Shown here piece by piece: positions 23,711 through 37,700 of a stretch of 64,000 nucleotides of DNA. The notes below the pieces were generated by a model. It was not told the origin of the DNA, searched no databases, and saw only the letters and a program-made list of their open reading frames with translations. Positions within the stretch are counted from its first letter, which is position 1. Each line of letters opens with the position of its first letter. The position numbers and the translations under genes are program-made. The DNA is from Saccharina japonica (taxonomy: Eukaryota > Sar > Phaeophyceae > Laminariales > Laminariaceae): assembly GCA_008828725.1 (NCBI GenBank), contig MEHQ01002583.1, positions 38,618-102,617 on the forward strand, read 5' to 3'.

Positions 23711-26700
23711 GTCTACTACGTGGCGAGTGCTGTTGGAGTGACGGTTCATGTTGTGCCCCCTCATATACATACACACGGTTGCAACGCGGCGGTGCTAGGA
23801 TTTAGTACATTTATGCGTAGCGACTGCCCTAACCAGCGCTGCGCGGAGGGTCCATTGTGTAGGCAGAGGTCGAGCCGTAGGAGGTGAGGCCCCCTGCTAT
23901 TATATCATTGGGGGTTCGGAGGAAAGGCTCTCCCGGGATGAGAACGCCTTCCTGGCTTGCGGAATTCCCTAAAACAGCAAAGCAACACCTGGTATTCAAT
24001 CTACACCAAGAGGGGAATCAAAGCCAAAGCCATTGTTTTTGTGATGCTTATCCTATTGGCCTCTCGCGCATGGCTGTACCCGTCACGGCGTCTGCCGCCT
24101 CGTTGTCTATCTGCGTGGACTGTTTCGACCAACACCGGCATTACTATCTGTTGCTTTGTCCCGAAAGCGTGGGCAATTACACTGTGGAACGGGAGAGAGA
24201 ACAAGAGGCTAGGGAGCACCTTGACATAAACCTTGTTATCGATTAGACAACCTTGGCATGTACAGCATGAAGTGGAGCAGGGAGAGCAAGTTCACGTGAA
24301 AATTCGTAATGCGGCGGAAAAGCAGCAACACCTAATTATCACTGGAACTCCCAACAATACAATGAAACGGTTATTGCAATCGTATCTTGTTACAAGCACC
24401 AATCAACATTATCCAACCCAAGTGTGGTCCTCACGCGCCTGCCCTAAGGGGGTTCTCCGCCCAAACCCAAACAACATGTAAGCCAGTCCCAGATGTAAGG
24501 AGCCTGGTTATTTTAGGGTATGAGGGGCGTAAGCTATTGCATCAACACACACGCTGAAAGCCTTCACGAGGTAGTTTTATCACTCGAAATAGCATCCACT
24601 TGCTGCCCCTTCTATTAAAACACATAAACCCAGTCGAGACAAGCGAGCTAAGGCAAGCCGCAAGCATACCAAGTGAAGCGCGTGTTGTGTGGTGTCAAGA
24701 ACTAGGCACCAGCAGCATGGTGTCGCGATCGTGATGCTCAGTAGATACTGCAGACAGGCTTATTACACGCCGTGTCAGCAGTAGAACCGGTAGCTCTATG
24801 TCGCGGTTTACAACAGGACTCGTGTTGCTACAAGATACCTTCTAGAAGGAGATATCTACCTAGCATGTGTATTTCTTATATGGTACATAAACGAGTTATA
24901 GACTTTGCGCATACGACGTAGGGCTCCTTTAATTATCTTGGTTTTCTTTTTTCGAGGTGTTTTTGAGTGATCAACGCTTAAGCTCATTCTACACATTGCT
25001 GGATTGCAAGACTAATGATGTTATGGAGCTCATAAGGATCGTTCCTCACTGTTCCTTATCCCCCAGAACTGTACATAGACTTCTAGAGTGCTTATAGAGG
25101 TCGTCGCACAGCAGTGATCTAGACGTTGAGGCACCAAAGTAGAGCATCCATTATTTTTAGCTCACCTGCTTTTTCTACTGTTCCTTCTGTTCAACGACTA
25201 CGAATGAGCATGGAATTCGGAAGTGCATTTAATACCCCCCTAGATCTATGCTGGCCCGCATGCGGTACGTCCAATATCAAGCAACTTCTACAATTCCAAA
25301 CACCAGCCAGGTAGTTTAACCACTACCAGCTCAAGCCTGTGCCACCACCTGCCAAGGGTGTACCAACAATATATCTCCGATAGGTTATAAGCCTCGCCGT
25401 GCGCACACCAGGGTTACAAAGGAGACGTTTCCGAGGATCCACAGCTGGCTGGAGACTGCAGCGAGGAGGGGTGCTGCGTCGATAGGCAATGCTGCCAGGA
25501 GGCTACAGATACATACATACTAAGAAACATAAAAGTGAGTAGTCAAACGCGGCTCGAGGACGACCATCTACTGCTGAGACGACTACCTGGTACATGACTA
25601 GAATTAGTGCCTGTACCGCGTACGGGACAGTGTCTGCGTCAGCGCGTCGATCAAACATTGGTTCGAGGTGCGAACACATACATGTTTTCGTTCGCATTTC
25701 CACAGGAATTGAAGCTCGCAGCAATTGCAGCAAGTACACACCGTGAAGTTGGGGTATCTCAAGCACACAAAAATGTGGCTGGAGCTCGCACCAAGCTCAC
25801 CAAGCACCAGCGGCGGTGAAATGACACCTGCGTACGTGCTGGGCTGTTCAGCTTTGCACGTAAACTTGATTACGGGTGTTAGTATAGCAGATATCAGGGG
25901 TCTTGTTGTAGACATGTATAGCCGGGATGGTACCCTAGCTATCTACAGACTCGTTATTGCAAAGTAACTACGTGGCGAGGTAGCACGGCCAATCAGAGGC
26001 CTAGTGCCACCAACTTCAGCTCGGTTTTGGTTGAACATTACTTCCTTGTAGATCTCTTGGGCAGAGTTTTGAAGTGTAGACATAATAGTAGTTCCTTTCA
26101 GAGAACACGTACTGGTTCTACGAGCATTCCCTATCAATTACAAAGAAAGCAATGCAAAGGATGTATGCAACACGAGACAATACAAAGGATAAACACGAAA
26201 TACGATACTGTAGTACGAAGGACATATATATGTGCGTCGCATGCAAACTGGGGAGGACTCACAAGCTGACACTATCAATAGTATGTCGACCGCTTGCGAT
26301 CCCTTGGATGCTTACTACTACTGTCATAACACAAGCCACTCGAACTGTCTCTACCCCCCCCCCTTGACGAATACCGGCATGCCTGCCATCGGCGGCGTCT
26401 TGCCCCCTCAACAAGAGATCACCCCCCCGCCCTCTGCTATTGAAAACTTCCCTATCAACACTACGAGTAAGAGCTCTGTATTAAAACACTCCGAGCTCGC
26501 CTGCCCCACGGCCGAGTTCACTAGATAGATTGCTGTGGCCGTTGGAGTTGCTAGAGGCCCAAGACTGGTGCTACGGTAGAGGGGTATATACCACAGTAAA
26601 TATATATCCCCAGTGGGGGGTATATAAAAATGTACCCCCATTTTTACTACCTCCCTTAGGCCACTCGGGGCGAGTGACTTGTGTCGTACCTCACTATAAA

Positions 26701-28242
26701 ATGACTTGCCAATATTTTGTTGGCCCAGCGTAACACACACTTCCACGACGGTGCGTATAGCAAAGCCAACAGCCGTAACCGCTAAAAACTGCAAAGGAAT
26801 CGAGTAGGCTCTCAGCCGAGTGGCTCTAGGCAGCTGAAAACAAAACACCAAAATACGACCCCCCCCCTGCCGTAGCAGCAGTCTCAAATGTGCCCACATC
26901 CATATCGGAGTTTTTTTTAGTACATCTTGGTGGGGCCCTGAGTTGGTAGTGCTGTCTGTTGTTGGCACCCACGCCACGACCAACACGCACATTGCTCATA
27001 TACAGCTGCTTGGCGGGGAACTCCCCACGGATACAGCTACAAAATAACCAACACGCAATTTTAGACGCCGAGTGCCACCCAGCTTTCAGCCGGAAATTAC
27101 AGTATTCCACCTCTCTCGCCCAGTCCCACCCGCAACGGTTCGTGACCGAGTCACCAATCAGTATTTCATTATTAAAACAGACCACACAAACAGCACACAC
27201 ACGACAGTACGTAAGTAAAATGTATATATAGTATGACTGACCAGACCTTACAGCAGTCCACAATCGGCTTCCATCAATTGTCAAGTTGCAGACTTTTTCA
27301 ACCTTTAGAAAAATATCCCCTCGCGTAACTTTAAAACCAACACGAAGCTGGCGCCCTTTCGACTAGGGTAAGGTTGCCCTGCGAAAGAACCAGCGACATC
27401 GAAATGATCCCGCGCGCCCTTTTTACCCGTTACACTCAACGGGTTCAGGTATCTATGCCACGAGCCGTCACAGCCAAACCAGTGAGGCGCGCGAGGTACG
27501 TCCGAGAGCGAAACGGCTGGACCAATCACCTTCAGTGAAACCTCGCAACGTTTACTATCAATATATAGAAATGGAAAATATGTATATACATACCATGGTA
27601 CCATATGGTACAATACACGACGTGGGGCCGCCCAGTTCGTGCTCGAATCGACCCATCAAACCACATTATCCATGGCGCCGCATACAGTGTGGGTCCGCCC
27701 ACAAGCAGCATCTACTCTGAGTAAGGCCGAAAATACTGTGACGCCAATCTTGACCCATTCAGAACCGAAAAGCTTATGCTACACTAATTCCAAGTAGTTT
27801 GTCCCCTTATACGTCGGACCAGTTCTTAGGGGGTTAACATTGAGCGAGAGCTTCATTCTATAGAATGCTCAGGAGTGTGGGACTCACCACAGAGCATTCA
27901 AATCTAAATCAAAATTTCTTATTAGCGTCCCCCAACAAACGGGGCTCGTGGGCTTCTTACAGGGTTATTTTTTTTCGCTCTTTGGGCTCACAGTACTTGC
28001 TGAAAACTAGAAGGTACCAGAAGGTCCAGGCACCCTACAGAAAAACAGGATGATCGTGGTTCGTGCGCCAAGATCGACGACGGCCATGAACCTGATCGTC
28101 AGAGTTCTAGAAGCTGCAACGGATATACCGGTATCCAGGGACGCTCGCAACAACTATTATTCCGAACCCGAAGCTCCCACGAGCTCAGCCGAAACGTCGA
28201 GGCCGATCGTGTAATAATCAAAGCTGTCGGGAGTTAGGACTT
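23711..28242. other. Intergenic DNA between the Copia element and gene B, no gene seen
   Basis: About 4.5 kb with no open frame showing a recognisable domain. The longest frames (for example 26408-26992 minus) lack conserved motifs. A GGGGTATATA-rich patch occurs near 26580-26640. The gene B polyadenylation site should lie just right of 28242, but no clear signal was identified. Confidence 0.6.
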
Positions 28243-28392
28243 TCAACCCTTGACAGACAGCAGCTTTGCCTTGACACGCCGTGACTGACACCAAACTACT
28301 AGGTTTTCGTCTGGAACACTTCGGCCCTACACCCTTGACAGCGTAAGTTTTGCCTTGTTTGGCACGTCTCCCGACATCTTTGGTCATAATAG
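28243..28392. repeat. Dispersed repeat H, copy 1
   Basis: TCAACCCTTGACAGACAGCA through CTACTAGGTTTT and CCTACACCCTTGACAGCG to CTCCCGACATCTTTG. Matching copies lie at 39868-39999 and, inverted, at 41905-42036. Just downstream of the gene B stop codon. Confidence 0.78.
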
Positions 28393-28542
28393 GCGTGACG
28401 ACTTTTGACGAAACTATCCTCTTAATAAGGAGAGTTTGAAACGAATGTATCCAGGAGGCTGACAACAACTATCCCGAATCCGAACAGTCCACGACGATGT
28501 CAGCGTGCCATGAGCGTGACGAATCAAGGACGCTCACAATAA

Positions 28543-28716
28543 CTATTCCGAATCCTTGAGGTCAGCCAAAACTTCGGGGTCGAGCCTGTCAAATGCGTTG
28601 GGGGCGTAAGCGCCCTGGGAGAACAGCAGCGCGCACGAAAAGCCACATATGACGACTGTGACTAGCCAGCCTATGAGGGTCCTGATTATCACGCGGCTGT
28701 TCAGGCCACCAGCCCC
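28543..28716 (-). CDS. Gene B exon 6 (residues 460-516 and stop)
   Basis: 174 nt, acceptor [26 protein letters not shown] begins the last membrane helices. The tail [16 protein letters not shown] ends at TAG 28545-28543. Confidence 0.92.
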   Translation of the reverse strand, partial: GAGGLNSRVIIRTLIGWLVTVVICGFSCALLFSQGAYAPNAFDRLDPEVLADLKDSE

Positions 28717-31700
28717 CTGTTGCGTAGTAAAACAAAAACGACGACGGCAATGAGGCGGTGGTTGGGAGTGAGTTTGACGGGGTTGAGGGTGTTAACTATT
28801 GCGTGGCTTCGCAGGTTGACAAAACCAGGCCGGTGAAAATGTACAAGCTTACATGCCGTTGCTTGGTCCCCGCATTTGAGGCTTTTAAAGCAAAAGCTCA
28901 AGCACGAGCCCCTTGCTCAAACGACATATCGCGTCGCACGCTACGCCACCTATATGAAGTTTGGAGGCGTGACGCAATAGGGGTACAGCACGTTTCGGCC
29001 GGCCAATTTCTGTTTTGACTTTTTAGGACTGCACTGTCTAAAATCCAGGATTTGACTCAATTTCTAAGAGTTTTGTCTCCACAACGAGGAGCTATCCATT
29101 TGTTTTTGGAATACCAATTTTCGTTGCTTTTACAAAACAAAGTGTTACTTGTTGTACCCCTGGGCCCTAGAGGAACGTTCGTCAGGTTTCACTTTTTTTC
29201 TTGTTTCTGGGGCGAGGTACGCAGAATGCCTCAGCTAAGGAGCCTCGGAAAATGTAAGCGAATCCCTACCGTAACACGCCTCTTTGGTGGAGTTCACCGC
29301 AGTTATTATGGGAGGGAAATGCGACATGGGATAGAAATAGTATGCTTACGACGCGTGTTACGATGGGGGGGGGGGGCGTATTGTTTTGGCCAAAACATTT
29401 CTGACTCCCCGGGGGCCTCCTTAATCGAGCATCTCTACCCTAAACTTGTCGGAACAACCACTCATGTTTCCCCTGTTCGTTGTATGAATATATATTATAC
29501 CTGCTGTAGGCCATCGGTGTTGCGCCTTCTTTTTTTGTGCATGTGAAGACGAGTGTTTTGGGTGAGATAGGTATATAGATCTTTTCAAACAAGGAACCCC
29601 AGCAAAACAAAAAGCAGACGACCCCCTCTGTATACCGTATCATGCGTCTTGCGCTTACCTCCAGCAGTGCTACGCCCGCGGTGGCGCCCACTTGGCAGTG
29701 GGTCGTGGACAGCGGGAGGCGCAGGCGAGTACCGATGATGACCATCACGGCGGCGCCGAGCTCGATGCTGAACCCCCGGGACGGAGTAATCTTGGCGATC
29801 TTGACCCCGATGGCGGAAATGATCTTGTACCCGAATAGCGCCAGGCCGAGAACGATACCTATCCCTCCGAGCGCCAGAATCAGGAAGCCCGGCCCGCCGA
29901 GATCTCTGCCCTCGTCGATAAAGCCGTCGATGTAGATGATGTAGATGGTCTCGAGCGGGCCGATGGCGTTCGCAACGTTGTTGGCACCGTGGGCGAAAGA
30001 GTCGCAGACGGCGGTCACCACCTGCACGTACTTGAAGACCTCCTCCGCGCGCGGGTCGAACTTCTCAGCCCTGTCGTGGATGTTGGCCACGTACTCCGAT
30101 TCTTTCGCGGACGCGTGCACGTCGTAGTCGAGGTGCCTGTTGATGTAGGCCCCGATGCCGCCGCCTCGGGCGTCACTCCGGATCTTCGGTTGGACCGGTT
30201 GTTGCTGTTTTTGGCGATATTATTGAAAAAAAAAGCCACGGAGGTGCAATTTAATAGTTGGTTGGATCGGGTTTTGCTGTTGGTTTTAGGTAAACACTCA
30301 CTCCACGGTAAGCGTTGCACTTTCCGGGGCCATTCTTTTCTGTCCGATTCAGCTTGTGATGCATGTTACGATAGAGGGGGCACACTATGCCCGTTTTTGT
30401 TTCTGATTTACGGCTCCTCGGCACAAGAACTGCCCAGCATCGTCCCCTTTTTCCTGCAGTATATCTCGGCATGCACCTATATAGGTCAAGACCATGGCAG
30501 GGCATGTTTTGACGGGTTATAATAACCTAAGCTGTTGCCTCAAAAAGTCGTTTTTGTGTTAGGCACTGAGCTCTTTAAGTGAACAGCTTCTGAAGATATG
30601 GGATGCACCTCTATCGTAGCATTCATCTCCCTCAAGTACGCAAATATCGGTCAGTGTCACATTTTTACTATACTAGTATATTTGTTGTAGGACTAGCGCA
30701 ATATGGGTAACTAATATTACGTTGGAGCGCTGAGCGTAAAGCGGGCCAATTGACCCTACTCTGAAACCGGTACACTTCACAAAGCTTGGTCTACGGTCCG
30801 CCGTCGAGCCGGCGAACGCTGCGCGAGCGTGCCACGCCCTTCCCACACATCAGCCCTCGGTGTCTCGGGCGAACGGGCGGGCGCCTACGTCGAACTCGGC
30901 CAGCGGGGGGCTTACGAAGCCCTCCCGGGGACCGCTCGCTCTCTCCCCGGCGTGGCGGACAATCGCAAAAAAGTCGAAACCCCCCGCGTACCATATACCA
31001 CATTTTGCTGAGAGCAGAGGAGAGAGAGGTGCGCGTGCGAGATAGAGAGACGCTTGCTGTGCGGCTCCTTGACCATGCTGGTGTGGTGGTGTACCGTCGC
31101 TGTAGTGTGTAGCTAGTTGCGTAGGAGCGTGCGCTCTATCGCCGTGAGAGGGTAGAATGTCAGGGGGCGACGCAGCCTGTCTATGCTGTCTGTGTCCCTC
31201 TACGTGTGTGTACCCTCCTCTACCCAGGGAGGCCAGAGGCACAGGTTTGCCGTGCTTGCGTGTACCCTGACCACAGCAGAACCAGCACCCGACTACAAGC
31301 ATGCCAGCAGCAGAGCACCGGCCACCACGTTTTCCTTCAAAAATCAAACAAGAGCACCGCAGCAGAAGAAGCAGCAGCAGCAGTCGGCAGCAATGCCACC
31401 TCCCTATCCGAAATTTTAAGATGGTTTTGGTAATCATATTAGTACCCAAACGGTCCTTACATTTGCGGGCAGGGTGTTTTTTGGATTGGGTTTTAGAAGC
31501 AGGATGGGTGACGAAGGAAAAAAAGTTATATACAACCCCCCGCGTACGATACCCAGCACAAAACAAACGCACCTGTCTTTTGCTGTTAACGTACTGCTGT
31601 ACGTACTCTGCTGCACTGCTGCTGTACTGCTGTAGTGGGAAGGTCGGTGGTTGGGTGGTGGTAGAGTGGTGGGAGGGTTTGTGTGACGACTGCTCGCTCT

Positions 31701-34700
31701 CTCCCCAAGGTGGCGGAGGATCGTACAAAAATAATATGACGCAAGAAAAAAACAGAAAGGCCGGAAAGGCTGCAAGAAGCTACATAAATATGTATACACG
31801 TGCTGAAGGGGAGCAAAACCGTTGAAATCCCCCGCGTACCATACCCAGCAAAATATATGACGTCGTTTTTAGTTTCTTTCCTATTTTGCTATTGTTGCGT
31901 ATGAAAAATCACGTGTAATTTGGCGCCCAGAAAAATATATGACGTCATTTTTAGTACCCTTACACAGATGCTCCGAGTACTGACAGTATTAGAGTACTGG
32001 TGGCCTAAATATTCGGAGTATGAGCAGTAGGAGCAGTACTGAAGGCCCAAATACTCCGAGTACTGGGAGTATGAGCAGTACTTATACTCTAGTACAAGCA
32101 GTACTCGGAGTATAAACATCAAAATTACTCGGTATACTCCGAGTATCGAGAATATTGAACACCGAAATACTGCGAGTACACAAAGTACCTGAAGTGTTTA
32201 TTTATCTAAAACACCCATTGCGTTTCCACTCTTCAATTTTTACTTCATTCCCTGCGGAAACCTCCAACTCTTGGTACCGCCATCACTTCTCGATTTACTC
32301 TTTTATCTTCACACTCCAACTTTTATGGACGGGGGGGGGGCCGGGGGGGGGGGCCGCTAGGCGGCCCCGTCCTATCCTTGTATATATACAACATACATAT
32401 ATATATATGATGGTCGGGTTGAGCGAACAAGCTCTTTCGAAGCCATGTTTCGGGTGATATATTAAGCTCCTAATGCAAGTAGTTCAGAAAACAAGCCATC
32501 CCTATAAGGTGGCTTTGCTCGTAAGAGAAAACCGTCATGGAGGTGCGATGCATCTCGGTTTCAAGCCCACGTTTAGCTCCGAGTAGGGGTTAGGGTTAGA
32601 GTTTTGGGGTCTACGCGTAAGAGAAAACCGTCATGGAGGTGCGATGCATCTCGGTTTCAAGCCCACGTTTGGCTCCGAGTAGGGGTTAGGGTTAGAGTTT
32701 TGGGGTCTACGCCCGTGCCTTCATCTACCATTACTAGAAACCCCACAAACCAGGGAACATCGACCCCTGAACAATCTATCCGAAGGAGGACTTTGTGCAT
32801 CAGCAGCCCTTCGTCTCTTGTGGTATCCAAAGGGGATGGGCGTGGCGTTGGCACGAAGGGGGCGTGTTGGTAAATTATGTTTCGTGCCGCGCGTTGTCCA
32901 AGCTTGAACATGTTTTGCTTTGCGTCGAACGACGCAGAAGTTGAGCAAGTTCTCGAGCCGATTGCCTACATTATGTCAAACTTTCTCAGGGGACCGAGAT
33001 GAGGAAATTGTTGTCACCCGGAGGTGTTGGGGGTGCTGCTGGTGACTATTGTGTACACACGGCGCTCACCGCTGGAGGACGGCATACTCTCCATTGTGGG
33101 ATATATTGTCGCGTGCTTGAGAGCCACCTATTGTGTCTTGCTGCTCGTATATGCCGGTACGCCCGTCCAATTTTCATGGGCTTGTAGAGGTGTTGCCATT
33201 GGAAGGCGGCGTTACGGCCTCATGCGTGGCTACCGCATCATGCGCGGCTAGCACTTCTAGGACTTCATACCACTTGTTTTTACCTAAACTAGTCTTGGGA
33301 ACTACGCTCGGATCGTTTTTCCATTCGTTTATAGTGAAAGGGCCTATACAACATCCAGCAAATAACCTACAACCCCCCCCACGCAACCACTGCAATCCCA
33401 ACACAAAGTAATGGAGAACCTTTTCAGGGATCGGGAACTGATCTGAGAATAATAGGCGTTTTAGTTCATATTATAGGCAATTTGATTCATACTGGTAGTA
33501 TTTGGGTTAAAATGAGGTCAACTTCGATAATAATACCATCCTCCATTTCTTGACATACGCAGGAATCAACGTTCTACGCGTCTGACCACAAGCAACGAGG
33601 CCAAACACTCCATACTAAATCACGTTCAATTGCGTTATTTCAAGCATTTCGTCTGACGCATGCCACGGGTAGAGGTGATGCACCATGTTTTACCCTTCTG
33701 AGGGTGGCTACATAAGGAGCTAGCTCTATGTCTCGCCCAAAAACTGATTTTGGAGGAAACTAAAAGTGCTACATACCCGATGACCAATCCCATGGCCGTG
33801 GTATAAATCCAAAAAAAGGTATACCTTATATCTCTATGGTATATAGCACGCGTGGCCGTGGTATAATGCCAAAAATATTACTACCACAAGAATGAAATCC
33901 TGACAACTTTGGGTCAAGAAGCCCCGTCATTCAGAAAATATTTCAGCCAAGAAAAGGTATACCTTATACCTCTATCGTATATAGCACACGTGGCCGTGGT
34001 ATATAGCCAAAAATATTATTACCACAAGAATGAAATCCTGACAATTTCGGGTCAAGCAGCCCCGTCATTCAGAAAATATTTCAGCCAAAATAAGGTATAC
34101 CTTGTACCTCTATCGTATATAGGACGCGTGGCCGTGGCATATAGCCAAAAATATTATACCACAAGAATGAAATCCTGACAATTTTGGGTCAAGAAGCCCC
34201 GTCATTCGGAAAATATTTCAGCCAAAAAAAGGTATACCTTATACCTCTATCGTATATAGCACGCGTGGCCGTGGTATATAGCCAAAAATATTATTATTAC
34301 CACAAGAATGAAATCCTGACAACTTCGGGTCAAGAAGCCCCGTCATTCAGAAAATATTTCAGCCAAAAAAAGGTATACCTTATACCTCTATCGTATATAG
34401 CACGCGTGGCCGTGGTATATAGCCAAAAATATTATTATTACCACAAGAATGAAATCCTGACAACTTCGGGTCAAGAAGCCCCGTCATTCAGAAAATATTT
34501 CAGCCAAAATAAGGTATACCTTATACCTCTATCGTATTTATAGAGCACGCGTGGCCGTGGTATACAGCCAAAAATATTATACCACAAAAATGAAATCCTG
34601 ACGATTTTGGGTCAAGAAGCCCCGTCATTCAGAAATCATTTCAGCCAAAAAAAGGTATACCTTGTACCCCTATCGTATATAGCACGCGTGGCCGTGGTAT

Positions 34701-37700
34701 ATAGCCAAAAATATCATTATCACAAGAATTAAATCCTGACAATTTTGGGTAAAGGAGCCTCGTCATTCAGAAAATATTTCAGCCAAAAAATGGTATACCT
34801 TATACCTCTATCGTACGACGCGTCGTCTTTATTTCTTGGAGGGGCCCGAGGGATCCAACGTATTATGCATCTCATCACAAGCATATTTGATGACGAGGTC
34901 ACCTCGAGGAAAAAACAACGTCACTACTGTCAACGTTGAGCATCGAAAACACTCACCACTTTGAGCGTTCCGTCCTCGTTGTAAATCCTGATCACGTTTT
35001 TCTTCATGATGGGCAATGCCGTCGGGATCACGAGCAGGGCAAACCCGCCGCCGAGTCCCAGCGCCCAAGTGGCGGCCGTGGTGGCGCTCGTCTTGTGGAG
35101 GTCGAGGCTCTGCGCTCCCTTGTACACGAAGAAAAACACTTTTCAAGAAGAAGAAAACAAACACAACGGTATTCATGCATGCAGAGTAAGGCTCAGTTAG
35201 AATAAGTAAAAAAAAAAGAACCGAAAAAATCTTTGAAATTTGAGGGAGAAAGTAATAATAAATCATGTAATTAGAACATACTAGATATAAATCTTGTTTA
35301 TGGTCTAGAACTGATATTTGGGGGGATTTGTTATCTATCATAAATATAAAAATTTTCTTCGTCCTGAATGGGATGGTATTATGAGGGCGGAGACGGGGGA
35401 ACCCATGAGCTGGCATCGTTGTCTGCTGGAAGGATGCATATGCCGAGGGTCAAGGTTCGGCCTGTGAGAAGAGATGCAGAGGTGCTTCAGACTTGTTGCA
35501 TAGGTATATAGCTCCCCCGTCGCGCTGGCTGGAAAGAGGGAGTTTGTATTGTTCTCGTAGGGATAACCTTCACTCCCGGGTGGCGTTGTGTGTGTGACTC
35601 CTACGTAGGCGTTTGTATGCCGAAACATCAACCATTGGCGAGAATGGTTTCTGAGTAGTCGGGCTCCTTGATCCAAACTCGTCGGCATTTCAGTCTTGCG
35701 TTGACATTTTCCATTGTACAGTTATGTCATGGTATAATTGCACATTTTGGGTAGCACTTCCATTTTCCTCCCAAAAAAAAGTTTAAGGGTGACGTATAGA
35801 GCTCCTCAATAAGTGACCACCCTCAGAAGGCAAAAACATGGTGCACCTCTATCGTAGCCTGCGTCCATTGTCAAGATCCAATTATTGAGGGTGGACTCTC
35901 CCATCAGACCGGACGCTCCTTCAACGCATCTTGACGGTTGGCATTAAATCTTGATCGGAGAGTTTGACGGTTTCTACGTACGGTGTCCTCCACACATTGA
36001 CATCGCAGTAACTCTTACCGTTGACGGCGATGGTGAACATGACCAGTATCGGGTACACCCAGAAGGACCTCTCGAACGCCCTCGGCGAGCGCAGGATGTA
36101 CGTGCGCACGGTCAAGAACAGCAGGAACGACACGATGCCGGAGAAGACCGGAGATATCACCCAGGAGGCGACGATCGCCACCATCCCCTCCATGTACGGG
36201 AACTCATCCGTGCTCTGCATCCAGACCACGCAATCGGTGCCCCCGTACGCCACGACCATCCCGACGATGCTTCCGATCGTGGAGTGGGTCGTAGACACGG
36301 GTAGCTCTAGATAGGAGGCGAGGATCAGCCACGAGCCCGTCGTGTACAAGACGCACATCATACCGTACATCAAGATGCCCGGGTTGTCCGCGAAGCATTC
36401 GTCCTGGAGTAGGGGACGGCGGGGGGGGCGGGGGGCGGGGGCCGGTGCGGGGGGTGGCGTTGAGTGCGTTGATCGAAACACTGCCCAAATTTGGTAGAAA
36501 CGACACACATTGTGCTGTACATCAAATATGCCTATATAGGGTGTCTAATAAACAGGGGTCCTGGTATAGCGGACGGGGACGGGGCGGGGAGAGGGGGTCT
36601 GGCGTTGAGAGCGTTGATCGAGGTACTGCCCAATGAGACAACAAACATGTCCACAACACCGTACATCAAGATGCCTGGGTAGTCCAAAAAGCAGGCGTCC
36701 TGGGGAAACGTGCTACGCGATGGAAGTGGCACGTTTTGTTTTGCTTTTTGTTTCTTCTGAAAGACGGGGCTCCTCAACCCTTATAGGACTGGAGTCCCGT
36801 TTTGGGGACACATGCCTCAGAATTAGAGTGCTTTGTCCCCAAAACGGGACTGCAGTCCTAAATGGGTTAACCCAAATTCGCCGGTCTTTCATCCTTGTGC
36901 TGCCATATTGTTTATTGTATACATAGGCGAGGGGGGTGTTCATTCATCGGGTAGTCCGTTTTAGCGAGGAGCATTTTTTGTTGAATTTGTGAAGTATGTT
37001 TTCGTTTGATTTCATTTGCAGCTGATTGGACGAAAAGTGAATCACCAAGCAGGCATTTCCGACTGAACTTCATAAAACACAATCCAAATGTGTTTTTGGG
37101 GCTTATTTTGCTCTTCTCGTTTTTCAATTTGGGGAGTTTGTCCAACTCGGCGTGGCATGCTCCATGAAACCGAAGCAAGCCACGCATACTTGAGCCGCGT
37201 CGTTGACTGCTTCAGAGGCGAGATCCACCATTCCCGAGAGGCAGGGCCACCGCAGCAGCCGCAGCGTGAGGTCCGACGGCCCCTATAGCACAGGGTAGAC
37301 CACCCGCGGCGTCTAAAAATTATGCAATGCGTTCGCAAACCCAGTTTTTCATCCCCTTTTTCCTCCCAAACCACACGAGCACCGACCAGGTCATGACTTC
37401 GCTCCGAAGTCCAATCGCTGTATCCCTGTTTCTGCTGCCCGCGTGGGTCTTCGGGGCTACGCCACCCACCCAAGACTTACCAAGAGCGATAGCCTCTTAG
37501 CCGGTGCTGGCAGAAATAATCTGCCGCTGGTCGCGGCGCCTAGAGGAGGACGCGGGGCGTTGCTCGCCGCGTTGGTTGCCCACGGGTGTTCGTTGACCCT
37601 TGTGCATTTTTGTTTTGTATTTCAACACAACTAGCGGTACGGCCACGGCTCCGCCCGTGGCGCTAGCCCTGCGTAGCCCATTGCAGCACTTAAGCATATA

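Noticed and set aside
26408-26992. 194-codon minus-strand frame in intergenic DNA
   Set aside because: No recognisable motif and no neighbouring exon with matching phase; the length is within chance in this many frames.
30850-31728. Open frame of 292 codons on the minus strand, the longest in the window
   Set aside because: It lies in gene B intron 4 in GC-rich, partly repeated DNA, has proline/serine and leucine runs from CAG/CTG tracts, and shows no domain or paralogue.
33909-34543. Plus-strand frames with repeated [13 protein letters not shown] units
   Set aside because: The repeat comes from the tandem MITE-derived array and the frame breaks where the unit length is not a multiple of three.
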